From the NCBI GenBank assembly GCA_016789265.1, contig JAEUQK010000025.1:186001-250000 (forward strand): a DNA stretch of 64,000 nucleotides. The letters are read 5' to 3'. Origin of the DNA: Blastocatellia bacterium. Its GTDB lineage: Bacteria; Acidobacteriota; Blastocatellia; Pyrinomonadales; Pyrinomonadaceae. The notes under the pieces are model-generated. The model searched no databases. It was not told the origin of the DNA and saw only the letters and a list, made by a program, of their open reading frames with translations. Of this stretch, positions 51,506-60,090 are shown in pieces. Within the stretch, counting starts at the first letter, position 1, and the number at the start of each line of letters is the position of its first letter. Position numbers and translations under genes: made by a program.

Positions 51506-52657
51506 CTACACAGTAACGCTTTCCTTTTGTACCGTTATCATCTCGCGTATTCGTTTCTTCAGTGCTTTTTCGAACTGCCTCGCTTCGTTCACACCTTCGA
51601 ATGACAATGCCTGCAGGTTTGTTTCGATTCGCTTGCGATAATCAGATATCAGCGAGTCTGAGACGCCCAGCATTTCCGCGACCTCGAGCTGCGTACCGCC
51701 TTCAGAGACCAAATAGCAGTGCCACAAAACACTCACCATTCGGTCGAACTGTTTGGCTTTTCCGCGGACCGACTTATTGAGGCTGTTCATGAATCGATCG
51801 ACCGAACCGGCGGCAGCGTCCTCGGCTTCGTGACGCAGAAAGTCCTCTTCCGGCGTCTCCCGGTGGTCCGGTATCTCAAAATGAACCCGTTCTTCGTCAT
51901 CACTGTCGCCTGAACCGCCAACCGGCACAAGGTGAATATCCATTATCGGCAGCCGAGACATTACGAATGAACGCAGACTCCGAACATCTACCGGCGAATC
52001 TACTGCTTTGAAAACGCGAACAATGAGCTTCTCCAGTTCGACGTTGCTGATGACGATCTGCGCGTCGCCGGTGCAGCCGACCATTCGCGTATCACGGTGC
52101 AAAAAGGAAACTGATTTTACCCGCTCGTCCATCTCGGCGACGTCTCTTCGCATCTTGTCTTCGCGCCAATCGGCCAGGCCGTACAAACGATCGGCCAAGC
52201 GGCGATGAATTTCCGGGTGGCCGATATTATCAAACCTCTTAAAATTGCTGCTGGTCTGAATGAGCGTTGAGATACGGCGGGCAAGGCGATAAGACTCAGG
52301 ATAACGTTTTCTGAGCTCGGCCGTGAGCATGTTGGTCAGCTCGATCTGGCTGATCTCGGCCTCGACCTCAGCGTCGGTCATTCCCGTATCCAGATAGTGT
52401 TGAAAGCGTTCCTTACTGAGCAATGCGACGAATAATTCCTGTGTAAGGTCGGTATAAGCGTTGTGCTTTCCTTCTTCAACAAGAAACCCTGCACGTTTCG
52501 ATGCCCTTACCAGCGGATGAGAAGAAACGATGCGATGAAGCTCGAGCCAGATCTGATTAACGTCAGACGCTCTTAGGCTCTCGTTCCATTTTCCGACCTT
52601 TAATTGACGGGTTGGCATGGATCGCGGAAGACGTTCCTGCTGGTTAACCTGGTTCAT
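51506..52657 (-). CDS. Sigma-factor-like HTH protein of unknown family
   Basis: A 383-residue soluble protein. The N-terminal half (L-T-Q-E-L-F-V-A-L-L-S-K-E-R-F-Q near residue 72) resembles the region-2-like helices of sigma-70-related proteins, and the C-terminus carries an HTH, T-Q-L-E-V-A-E-M-L-G-V-S-D-S-L-I-S-D-Y (about 322-340), like region 4. Between them is an unusual acidic stretch with D-S-D-D-E-E-R. It is divergent from a zinc-finger gene (53172) that looks like an anti-sigma module. A sigma-like regulator is likely but the family is not identified. Confidence 0.6.
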   Translation of the reverse strand: MNQVNQQERLPRSMPTRQLKVGKWNESLRASDVNQIWLELHRIVSSHPLVRASKRAGFLVEEGKHNAYTDLTQELFVALLSKERFQHYLDTGMTDAEVEAEISQIELTNMLTAELRKRYPESYRLARRISTLIQTSSNFKRFDNIGHPEIHRRLADRLYGLADWREDKMRRDVAEMDERVKSVSFLHRDTRMVGCTGDAQIVISNVELEKLIVRVFKAVDSPVDVRSLRSFVMSRLPIMDIHLVPVGGSGDSDDEERVHFEIPDHRETPEEDFLRHEAEDAAAGSVDRFMNSLNKSVRGKAKQFDRMVSVLWHCYLVSEGGTQLEVAEMLGVSDSLISDYRKRIETNLQALSFEGVNEARQFEKALKKRIREMITVQKESVTV

Positions 52658-53171
52658 AGAGGACTTGGGGATTGACGTTTTGGGGATTTAGGTTTTGACG
52701 ATCTCGGAATGAAAACTCAACCTGGATCAGTGTCTGGAGTATTTGCGCGTGTTCTACCTTTACCCTTGTCAGGATCGCAAGAACCGTTAAATTTTTGGAT
52801 ATTAGTGGTAGAGGTTTCTCTGAAAATCCAAAAGCCGCGCGTGGTCTTTCGAATTCGGCCGGGCCGGGGAAAATGTCTTTCCCGACCTGCATTGATGATA
52901 CTAACAGTGTTTTTCGATTTGGGCAATACTTTTTTCGAATCGGTCAATTAGACCGAAAGCGGGCGTAACTATAACAAAATGCAACTACTTTTGGACAGGA
53001 ATTGCCTATGGATGAGCCCCTGAAAGTACAACTCCGAAAAATTGATCCTCGTTTTGGAAGTCCGGGTTAATTACGGATTTATTTCACTTGGAACACCGAA
53101 CTTAATTGACGGGCAAATATTGCTCAAGGTCGGAGTTTCGGCGCTATACTCGGAGATAAGAGAAAAAGGTA
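52658..53171. other. 514-bp intergenic region between sigma-like and ZAS-like genes
   Basis: A divergent regulatory region. Near the left edge GGGGATT occurs twice with intervening GACGTTTT/GGTTTTGACG, perhaps an operator for the minus-strand gene. TATACT (53145-53150) is a possible -10 for the plus-strand gene, without a good -35. A 20-codon ORF (53008-53070) has a weak AGGA site. Nothing else is supported. Confidence 0.4.
53008..53070 (+). CDS. Possible 20-codon leader peptide ORF
   Basis: ATG 53008 to TAA 53070 with an ACAGGAATT site ten bases upstream. The peptide begins M-D-E-P-L-K-V-Q-L-R-K-I. It lies about 100 nt before the ZAS-like gene. There is no test of expression here, and a chance ORF is quite possible. 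Confidence 0.15.
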   Translation: MDEPLKVQLRKIDPRFGSPG

Positions 53172-53483
53172 ATGGCTACGTTTCGAAAGCGGGAAGAATG
53201 TCCTGCATCGCAAGAATTGCTTGCATATCAGCTTGGCAACCTTGAAAGCGATGATGGCAGAAAGATCAGCCGACACCTTTCTGTTTGCGAGTTTTGCAGT
53301 GCAGAGGTGGATTTCTATGAGCATTACCCGCAGTCTGAAGAGGCAGAAGACACCTCAGGATCTGCAAATATGCCTGCTCCACTTTACGAACTTGCGGAAG
53401 CGATCCTGAACAAAAAGAGCGGATCGAAAACGATCGCGAAGATCATGGGCGATATCGAGAAGCCTTCAGGACGGCACAGGTGA
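53172..53483 (+). CDS. Zinc-finger (ZAS-like) anti-sigma-type protein
   Basis: A 103-residue protein. After A-T-F-R-K-R-E-E-C-P-A-S-Q-E-L-L-A-Y come E-S-D-D-G-R-K-I-S-R-H-L-S-V-C-E-F-C, the H-x3-C-x2-C motif (H35, C39, C42) of zinc-binding anti-sigma (zf-HC2) domains; C9 may be the fourth ligand. No membrane segment follows, so it would be a soluble anti-sigma or zinc-binding module. It is divergent from the sigma-like gene at 51506, which makes a regulatory pair plausible. Confidence 0.72.
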   Translation: MATFRKREECPASQELLAYQLGNLESDDGRKISRHLSVCEFCSAEVDFYEHYPQSEEAEDTSGSANMPAPLYELAEAILNKKSGSKTIAKIMGDIEKPSGRHR

Positions 53484-53487
53484 CATT

Positions 53488-55308
53488 TTAGTTTCCGCAG
53501 ATCTCGTCGATCGCTTCTTCATATTTTTCATCAATGACCCCGCGTTTGATCTTGAGCGTCGGGGTCATTTCACCTTTATCGATCGAGAACTCGCGAGGCA
53601 GAAGATATACCCGTTTCACACGCTCATAGTCATTTAATTCGCGGGTCAATTCGACCGCATCTTTTTGGACGCGCTTTACCACCATCGGGTTTTCACATAG
53701 TTCTTCTCTGGTACCTTCCGCCTCAATGCCTTCATCCTTCAGAGTTTCCTTTAGCGTTTCCCAATCCGGCACTATCAAAGCACCAACTTGCTTGCGGCCC
53801 GATCCGACAACGACCGGCTGCGAGATCAGCGGACTTTGCTTTAAAAGACTCTCTACCTGAAGCGGGGCAACATACTTGCCGTTCGAGAGCTTGAAGAGGT
53901 CTTTGAGCCGGTCCGTAACGTAGAAATGACCGTCCTTGTCCTGATAACCTACGTCGCCGGTATGATAAAACCCTTCCTTATCGAGGGCCTTTGAAGTCTC
54001 CTCGGGCTTGTTGTAATAGCCCTGCATCACGTTTGCCCCGCGGATCAGAATTTCGTCCTGGGCTCCGATCTTCATTTCGATGCCCTCAAAAGGAGTTCCG
54101 ATCGAACCGACCTTGTTGTCCTCGGGCCGGTTAGCGCATACGATGCACGCTTCGGTCATACCGTAGCCCTGAAGGATCGGAATACCGGCCGCCCAAAATG
54201 CGTATGAGAGTTTCTTTGAGAGCGGAGCACCGCCTGATACAAAGAATCGAAGGCTGCCGCCGACGCCGTCGCGCCATTTAGAGAAGACCAGACGGCTGGC
54301 CAGAGCCTGTTTTGCGGAGAGAACCGGCGAGACCGATTCGTGCATGTCTTTCGCCGTCCAATATTCCTGGCCCACCTTTAATGCCCAATCGAAAAGCTTT
54401 GTCTTATATCCACCGGCCGACTTCCCTTTCTTAACGATCTTGTGATAGACCTGTTCGAACAGGCGGGGCACCGCCGTCATGATCGTCGGCTTCACTTCCT
54501 GAAGATGCGACGCGAGCTGATCGAACGATGAGCAATAATGGATCGACACTCCGTTTGAGCAGAGCACATAGAATACGGTTCTCTCAAAAATATGCGACAA
54601 GGGTAACACCGCCAAGGAACGGTCACTTGACCTGATGGGGAGACCCCTGGAAATAGAAACAACATTCGAGACAAAATTCTCGTGCGTAAGCATCACACCT
54701 TTCGGTTCGCCGGTCGTGCCTGACGTATAAATGATGGTCGCCAGATCGTCAGCCTTGACCTCGGAGAGTAATTGTTCGAAATCAATGCTGTCTCCGGCAG
54801 CTTCGCCTAGCTGTTCGACCTCGGTAAGGGTCACGGATCTGTTATCACCTTCCGGTTTAGAGTCTGAATCGAAAAAGACGAGCTTCTCGATCCTCTCAAC
54901 ACTTTGGATCGCCTGTTCGGCGTGCTTCAGCAATTTCTTGCCTGAAACAAAGAGCATTTTTGCCCCTGAGTCTTCGAGGATGTAGCGGATCTGGTCGACT
55001 GCCTGTGTAGTGTATATCGGAACGTTTACTGCCCGCAGGGATAATATCGCCAGATCTGTAAGCGACCATTCGGGCCGGTTCTCCGAAATGATCGCGATGC
55101 GGTCGCCCGCCTTTACACCCAACTGTGACAGTCCAATTGCGATACGACGGATCTTCTCCACGACGTCAGTGCCCGAAATATAGTTCCAGACATCACCTAT
55201 CTTGTAGGCAAGGGCGTCACGTTTGTTGTTGCGGCGAAACGACTCGATACAAAAGTGCGGTATCGTCTGCGGAATGTTTTCGAAGCCGATCAGATTTTCA
55301 GCGATCAT
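53488..55308 (-). CDS. Long-chain fatty acid--CoA ligase (AMP-forming)
   Basis: A 606-residue ANL-superfamily enzyme that activates fatty acids as acyl-CoA. The P-loop Y-T-S-G-T-T-G-E-P-K-G-V (about residues 194-205), the Y-G-M-T-E motif A5, and T-G-D-V-G-Y...D-R-L-K-D-L-F-K (A7-A8) are complete, and the C-terminal Lys (L-K-I-K-R) is present. Membership of the eukaryotic-like/FadD15-type long-chain group is inferred from the N-terminal S-G-x-D-V-V-E-K-I segment. It converges on the ZAS-like gene with a 4-nt gap. Confidence 0.93.
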   Translation of the reverse strand: MIAENLIGFENIPQTIPHFCIESFRRNNKRDALAYKIGDVWNYISGTDVVEKIRRIAIGLSQLGVKAGDRIAIISENRPEWSLTDLAILSLRAVNVPIYTTQAVDQIRYILEDSGAKMLFVSGKKLLKHAEQAIQSVERIEKLVFFDSDSKPEGDNRSVTLTEVEQLGEAAGDSIDFEQLLSEVKADDLATIIYTSGTTGEPKGVMLTHENFVSNVVSISRGLPIRSSDRSLAVLPLSHIFERTVFYVLCSNGVSIHYCSSFDQLASHLQEVKPTIMTAVPRLFEQVYHKIVKKGKSAGGYKTKLFDWALKVGQEYWTAKDMHESVSPVLSAKQALASRLVFSKWRDGVGGSLRFFVSGGAPLSKKLSYAFWAAGIPILQGYGMTEACIVCANRPEDNKVGSIGTPFEGIEMKIGAQDEILIRGANVMQGYYNKPEETSKALDKEGFYHTGDVGYQDKDGHFYVTDRLKDLFKLSNGKYVAPLQVESLLKQSPLISQPVVVGSGRKQVGALIVPDWETLKETLKDEGIEAEGTREELCENPMVVKRVQKDAVELTRELNDYERVKRVYLLPREFSIDKGEMTPTLKIKRGVIDEKYEEAIDEICGN

Positions 55309-55549
55309 TAAGTTGAGTTATCGAGTTATTAGATATCTCGATATTTTCTCAAACCATTTGCCAATATGTCCAACCGTTGAGCAGTGACCGCGCGGCCCCG
55401 ATCGAGAATTCACCGGCGCTGACTCGCGGTGTTCTTAATTAGATAAGAAGTCCGGGAGACAACATTTATGAAGACATTTCAGGCCACGCCATCGCCTTGA
55501 TTCTTGATCGAGTGGTCGATCGGTCACTTAACACAATGGGATCCTTACG

Positions 55550-57151
55550 TTAGCCGAAGGCGAGTCTGATCAACTCAGCCTTCCCGGTGGCCTCTGCTCC
55601 GAGCGCAAGGTTCTCGACACCGATCTCGTATGCGAGCCGCCACTGTCGGAACAAGATACGATACGCATCGAGAAGTGAATATTTCGGATCGTAGATGTTA
55701 GTTGATTCACTCGTCACGCCGTTCAGCTCGATGATCTTGAAGTTCTCTCCCCTCATCAGATCCTCAAATGAAGACACGCGAATATCGAATCTGCCGAAAT
55801 AGAAACCATCAAAACCCTGGCAGATCTCGTCGATCTTTTTCTCAAGTGCATTGGTCTTAAACCGATTTCCGTCAACGAATATTGCACCGCGTGAATGAGT
55901 TCCGATATCCACAAGACGCACGCTTTCTCCTTTTTCCGGTACTCGATAAAGATCAGCTTCGTTCCGCTCAAAGTACTTTTTTGCCATGCACACCGCACGC
56001 GGATCGTTGAGGATCAATTGCTCAAGTGTAGAAACGCCATCGCCGACCACTTCAGGAAACCGCTTTTCGGTGATCGAAAATATGGTTCCGTTAGGTTGAG
56101 TGGGAAATCGGTAATAGAAAATGCTGACTTCGGGACCAGAGGCAAATTCCTGTAAGACCAGGTCCGTATTTAGTTTAGAGATCGCCGCTTCAAGCTGCTC
56201 TTCCGATCTGACGATCTGGACGTCCTTTCCCCGTTCGCCTGCATTCGGTTTAATAACAAGCGGGAACGACTTTCCATTTTCATAAACGAACGTCTTGGCA
56301 GCAGCAAGTCGGGCTACCAGCTCGTTGCTGCTTTGGAGAAGCGTATGGGCAAGCATATGCTCGGCGGCGGCCTCGGACGCGGCAAGGCCCAGATAGATCT
56401 CGTGTTTTGACTCCCCTTTGAAACCGCCGCCGGGTATCGCAGGATTTGCCGCGGCGAAGGCGGTCAAGTTTCGGTGCCGCATACCAAGCATCAGTGCGTA
56501 AACTGCGACCGGCGCATAAAAGACCTGGATCGGCCAGAATTCCCACGTCGCGATGCGTTTAAGCCTGCCAATGAAAAGCCGTCTGTTCTTGTACGACGAG
56601 AGTTTGAACGCCATTCGGAATGCAATGATCAGCACGATCATGCTGATTATGACGTTTTGCCTAAATAGTGTATCGATCGAAAATGCCGCCGCACCTACCA
56701 GGATCGGGGTCCATACCACAGCTGCAAGGAATAGGTATCCGGCAAACTTCCCAATGTCTGCCTTGACAGCTCCAGCTGCAAGATATGTCGGCAACCGTAA
56801 TCCAGTAATGAAACGCGACAGGAAGACTGCGGCCATCCCATTCTCGTCGAACCACTTGACCGCACGTTTCTGAGCTCCGCTCGAAACCAAGCGTCGAACC
56901 ACGCGGTTCTCATAGACCCTGGGCCCGATCGCCCGTCCGGCCGAATAAAGCAAAAGGTCGCCGACAAATATGCCGGCTAAACACGCTGCGATAGCAAGAC
57001 CTAGCCCGATTCGCCCATTGGCCGCGGCGGCTCCGGCGGCAACACAGGCCGCATCCTCACTGACGAACGTGCCAAAGAAGAACAGAAAAAACAAAGCGGC
57101 GGCCGAAGCTTCCGGCACGCCGTTTTGAATGCTCTGTATAAACTCGATCAT
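55550..57151 (-). CDS. DedA/VTT membrane domain fused to an ATP-grasp ligase domain
   Basis: A 533-residue fusion. Residues 1-205 or so are a DedA (VTT/SNARE-associated) membrane domain with the motif F-V-S-E-D-A-A, G-D-L-L-L-Y-x-x-G-R, and F-L-S-R-F-I-T-G-L-R (about 115-124), the conserved Arg pair. The rest is a cytosolic ATP-grasp domain: F-P-L-V-I-K-P-N-A-G-E-R-G (about 295-307), L-V-L-Q-E-F-A-S-G-P-E-V and K-I-I-E-L-N-G-V-T-S-E-S. DedA proteins act as lipid scramblases; the ligase substrate is unknown. A DoxX gene precedes it in the same direction at 15 nt. Confidence 0.85.
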   Translation of the reverse strand: MIEFIQSIQNGVPEASAAALFFLFFFGTFVSEDAACVAAGAAAANGRIGLGLAIAACLAGIFVGDLLLYSAGRAIGPRVYENRVVRRLVSSGAQKRAVKWFDENGMAAVFLSRFITGLRLPTYLAAGAVKADIGKFAGYLFLAAVVWTPILVGAAAFSIDTLFRQNVIISMIVLIIAFRMAFKLSSYKNRRLFIGRLKRIATWEFWPIQVFYAPVAVYALMLGMRHRNLTAFAAANPAIPGGGFKGESKHEIYLGLAASEAAAEHMLAHTLLQSSNELVARLAAAKTFVYENGKSFPLVIKPNAGERGKDVQIVRSEEQLEAAISKLNTDLVLQEFASGPEVSIFYYRFPTQPNGTIFSITEKRFPEVVGDGVSTLEQLILNDPRAVCMAKKYFERNEADLYRVPEKGESVRLVDIGTHSRGAIFVDGNRFKTNALEKKIDEICQGFDGFYFGRFDIRVSSFEDLMRGENFKIIELNGVTSESTNIYDPKYSLLDAYRILFRQWRLAYEIGVENLALGAEATGKAELIRLAFG

Positions 57152-57166
57152 CAGCTGCTGGATGAA

Positions 57167-57580
57167 TTAAGCCGCACCGCCAAGAAGCGATCCTACAACC
57201 GGTAACTCACGTCGATGTATGAGCAGGACGACCGCACTTAAAACAAAAACAGTTACTGCCAGGATGAATAGGAGTCCGCCGTCGTCCTTCACAACGATAC
57301 CGAGCATTGTGAGATGGCTGAGTATCGCGCCGGAGATCGTTCCAAGTGCGATGAATGCGCCGAGCCACGCCTTGTTCGGAACAAGTAGAAGGATCGCAGC
57401 GACCAATTCGACGACACCTGACCCTAAGCGTCCGTAAGCTTCTAATTCGGGTCCCATCAACGTGGTAAAAATGTATTTCGACTCCTCGGCACCGGTGAAC
57501 TTAAAGAATAAGGTCTGAAGTAAAATGATAGCGACAACGATACGTGCCGCCCAGCTGATTATGTTTTCTGTCGTCGTCAT
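57167..57580 (-). CDS. DoxX-like membrane protein
   Basis: A 137-residue protein with four hydrophobic helices (I-I-S-W-A-A-R-I-V-V-A-I-I-L-L-Q-T-L at the start). The glycine-rich second helix and G-x-V-E-L-V-A-A-I-L-L-L-V-P are typical of the DoxX/DoxD superfamily. It lies upstream of the DedA/ATP-grasp gene in transcription order and downstream of a DinB-like gene; the three probably form one unit. Function unknown. Confidence 0.8.
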   Translation of the reverse strand: MTTTENIISWAARIVVAIILLQTLFFKFTGAEESKYIFTTLMGPELEAYGRLGSGVVELVAAILLLVPNKAWLGAFIALGTISGAILSHLTMLGIVVKDDGGLLFILAVTVFVLSAVVLLIHRRELPVVGSLLGGAA

Positions 57581-57613
57581 ATTTTCCTCTTTGTTTCTTT
57601 GTTATCGTTTCGT

Positions 57614-58132
57614 TTATGCCGCGCCCGCCTGCCAATATTCCAGGGTGGACGGGGCGACGCCGAAATACCTTCCGGTCTCGATCCCTTGGTTCGACAGCTT
57701 TTCTGCGATCAATGCATGGTGGTGAACCGTGTGGCTGTGTACGAACTCGATCTCTCGAGAGATCGAAGATCTGTGCATGATGACGGCGTCCAATTCGGAA
57801 ACGATCAAGACCTCTTTTAGTAGGACGTCCACGTCCAGTCTTTGCAGCTTTTCGATCGCCTCGGCGAATTTCCGCGAAGCGTACATCCGGTCCGTCTCGA
57901 TCAACCGGTCGCGGACTCGCTTGTTGTAATCAATAACTCCGGAAGCGACACCCGCAAGAACGGCATCGACGAAATTGAGATCATGACGAAAATGCCCTCC
58001 GACACTTCCCGACGTATCGCTTTTATGGATATACGGAGCATCGTCTAGCCTAAGGATCAGCTGCCGTCCTTTTTCCAGCTCGCCTATCAATGCCTGTAGC
58101 GGCTTTGGCCGCATCGTTTTCGTTTCCGTCAT
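57614..58132 (-). CDS. DinB-like protein
   Basis: A 172-residue protein of the DinB/YfiT fold, recognised by S-V-G-G-H-F-R-H-D-L-N-F-V-D-A-V-L (two His of the metal site, about residues 43-59) and the C-terminal H-S-H-T-V-H-H-H-A-L-I-A-E-K-L. It is the third DinB-type gene in the window. First gene of the minus-strand group DinB-DoxX-DedA/ATP-grasp. The enzymatic role is unknown. Confidence 0.78.
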   Translation of the reverse strand: MTETKTMRPKPLQALIGELEKGRQLILRLDDAPYIHKSDTSGSVGGHFRHDLNFVDAVLAGVASGVIDYNKRVRDRLIETDRMYASRKFAEAIEKLQRLDVDVLLKEVLIVSELDAVIMHRSSISREIEFVHSHTVHHHALIAEKLSNQGIETGRYFGVAPSTLEYWQAGAA

Positions 58133-58327
58133 CTCCGTTTCATCACGAGTTAAAGCTTCGCCTTTACGAACTTAGATATTCCATTTAAGCGACAAAGTAT
58201 TCCAGCTTTCACTGAGTTTAAGTTTTTGGAATATGGTGTTTTGCGGTCGGAATAGAGGTGGCTGAGATCGCGGCTTCGAAAGCGATGCTGCGGGACTTTT
58301 AATCTGAAATAACGGAGAAATACAGCA

Positions 58328-59053
58328 ATGTTTGGAAGGAAATTACTTATAGGTCTGGCGGTGGCGGCCGTGATCATCGTTGGTTATTCGGCAACGAACG
58401 TGTCGTTTGCCAAGGCGAAAAAGACTGGAACGTTCAAGGTGAAGATCGAGAATATCGGCAGCCCCGACGGTATCGCGACGGCAGACGGTTCGAAATACCC
58501 GTTCGCACTCTCACCGGGACTTTTCATCGTTAATCACAAGAGACAGTGGTTCTTTAATGAAGGCGAGAAAGCAAGTGACGGCTTAGAGCTGCAGGCTGAG
58601 GACGGAAACCCGGAAAAGCTATCGAGATCCCTTTTGACCAAGGTTGGTTCGATCTACATGGGAATTTTCAATGCGCCGGTCGGTTCGGACAAACCCGGGC
58701 CGCTTCTTCCAGGAAACTCCTACGAATTTTCATTTGAAGGAACCGAAGGAATGAAGTTGAACCTGATCGCGATGTATGGCCAGTCAAACGATCTTTTCTA
58801 TGCGCCGAAAGCCGCTCTCGACCTTTTTGACGACAACGGCAACGCGCTGACCGGCGACATTACCGACAAATTCCTTCTCTGGGACGCGGGAACTGAGGTC
58901 AACCAGGCACCGGGAATCGGCGACGAACAGGCACCCCGCCAAAAAATGGGCAACACAGGAAAAGCAGAAAATGGCGTGGTCGGTTTGGTCAAAGACGGCT
59001 TTACATATCCGAACACGAAAGATGTTCTTCGTGTGACGATCTCGGCCCAGTAG
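58328..59053 (+). CDS. Spondin domain protein (secreted)
   Basis: A 241-residue exported protein: signal segment about 1-29 (L-L-I-G-L-A-V-A-A-V-I-I-V-G-Y), then a spondin_N-type beta-sandwich. Typical are F-K-V-K-I-E-N-I, the A-L-S-P-G-L-F-I-V strand, and late A-P-G-I-G-D-E-Q-A-P-R-Q near residues 197-208. The ribosome-binding site is ACGGAGAAATACAGCA. The function of bacterial spondin-domain proteins is poorly known. It starts the plus-strand run spondin, GlcG-cupin, SMP-30, kinase-like. Confidence 0.85.
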   Translation: MFGRKLLIGLAVAAVIIVGYSATNVSFAKAKKTGTFKVKIENIGSPDGIATADGSKYPFALSPGLFIVNHKRQWFFNEGEKASDGLELQAEDGNPEKLSRSLLTKVGSIYMGIFNAPVGSDKPGPLLPGNSYEFSFEGTEGMKLNLIAMYGQSNDLFYAPKAALDLFDDNGNALTGDITDKFLLWDAGTEVNQAPGIGDEQAPRQKMGNTGKAENGVVGLVKDGFTYPNTKDVLRVTISAQ

Positions 59054-59141
59054 TTCAATAAGTATTCAGCGGCCCGGCCGTGCCGCATCTAGACCAGAGA
59101 TGTAAAGCCGGCCGGGACTGCTGATGTCCGGAGAAATAAAA

Positions 59142-59996
59142 ATGAAACGCTTTCTAATTATCTCGGCGATCGCGATCTCGCTCTTCGCCGCCGCGGCAAA
59201 CGCTCAAACATTTGACAAGAAATCGATTACGCTCGACGGGGCACGAACTGTGATCGCCGGAGCAAAGGCATATGCAAAGGCCAACAATGCACCCGGCGGC
59301 GTTATCGCAGTCGTCGATGACGGCGGAAATCTCGTCGCCCTCGAACGCCTCGACGGAACCTTCACGGCAGGTGCGAATATCTCGGTCGGCAAGGCAAAGA
59401 CCGCGGTTATGTTCAAACGGCCAACTAAATTCTTTGAGGATGTCATCAAGAATGGCCGCACATCGATGGTAGCATTGCCGGATTTCACACCGCTTCAGGG
59501 CGGCGTGCCTATCATGATCGACGGCCAGATCATCGGCGGCGTCGGGGTTTCGGGAGCAATGTCGGCCGCACAGGACGAGGAACTTGCGATCGCAGGCGCG
59601 GCGTCGCTGACAGATCAAAAACCATTGCCGGTCTCGTTTTTTGACAGCAAGACCGTTTCAGACGCCTTCGCAAAGGGTTCGGTTCTGGAAGACGGTTCGA
59701 ACGGGGAAAACTACATGGTCCACGCAAGCCGACGAGAAAAGTCTGGCATGAGCGAGGTCCATACTCTGGATACAGACATCATCTATGTTCTCGAAGGTAC
59801 TGCGACGTTCGTAACAGGCGGAAGATCGATAGATCCAAAAATGACCGCGGCTAACGAGTTTCGAGGCACATCGATAGAGGGCGGTGAAACACGTCAACTC
59901 AAGAAAGGCGATGTGGTGATCGTTCCAAACGGTACCCCGCATTGGTTCAAGCAGGTTGACGGAGCGTTCCTTTATTACGTCGTAAAGGTTAGATAA
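59142..59996 (+). CDS. GlcG/HbpS-like (DUF336) domain fused to cupin, secreted
   Basis: ATG 59142 is chosen because GGAGAAATAAAA precedes it and a signal peptide follows (F-L-I-I-S-A-I-A-I-S-L-F-A-A-A-A-N-A-Q); the earlier ATG at 59124 would add six residues. After the signal come a GlcG/HbpS (heme-degrading/PduO-like) domain, about 23-155, with G-G-V-I-A-V-V-D-D-G-G-N-L-V-A-L-E-R-L-D-G and G-V-S-G-A. A cupin follows, about 180-284, with the H-T-L-D/H-W-F-K histidines. The pairing is found in other bacteria, but its substrate is unknown. Confidence 0.85.
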   Translation: MKRFLIISAIAISLFAAAANAQTFDKKSITLDGARTVIAGAKAYAKANNAPGGVIAVVDDGGNLVALERLDGTFTAGANISVGKAKTAVMFKRPTKFFEDVIKNGRTSMVALPDFTPLQGGVPIMIDGQIIGGVGVSGAMSAAQDEELAIAGAASLTDQKPLPVSFFDSKTVSDAFAKGSVLEDGSNGENYMVHASRREKSGMSEVHTLDTDIIYVLEGTATFVTGGRSIDPKMTAANEFRGTSIEGGETRQLKKGDVVIVPNGTPHWFKQVDGAFLYYVVKVR

Positions 59997-60090
59997 CCGA
60001 CCTCCCGGAAAGATGCAGCGGAGCAAAGCGACCCCGAAATGGTTCAACTATTTGCAGCTTTGCGGGAAATCAAATGAAAGGATAGTCGTT

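Noticed and set aside
52709..52951. 80-codon ORFs on both strands of the 52658-53171 gap
   Set aside because: Overlapping on both strands, no RBS and low-complexity composition; treated as regulatory DNA.
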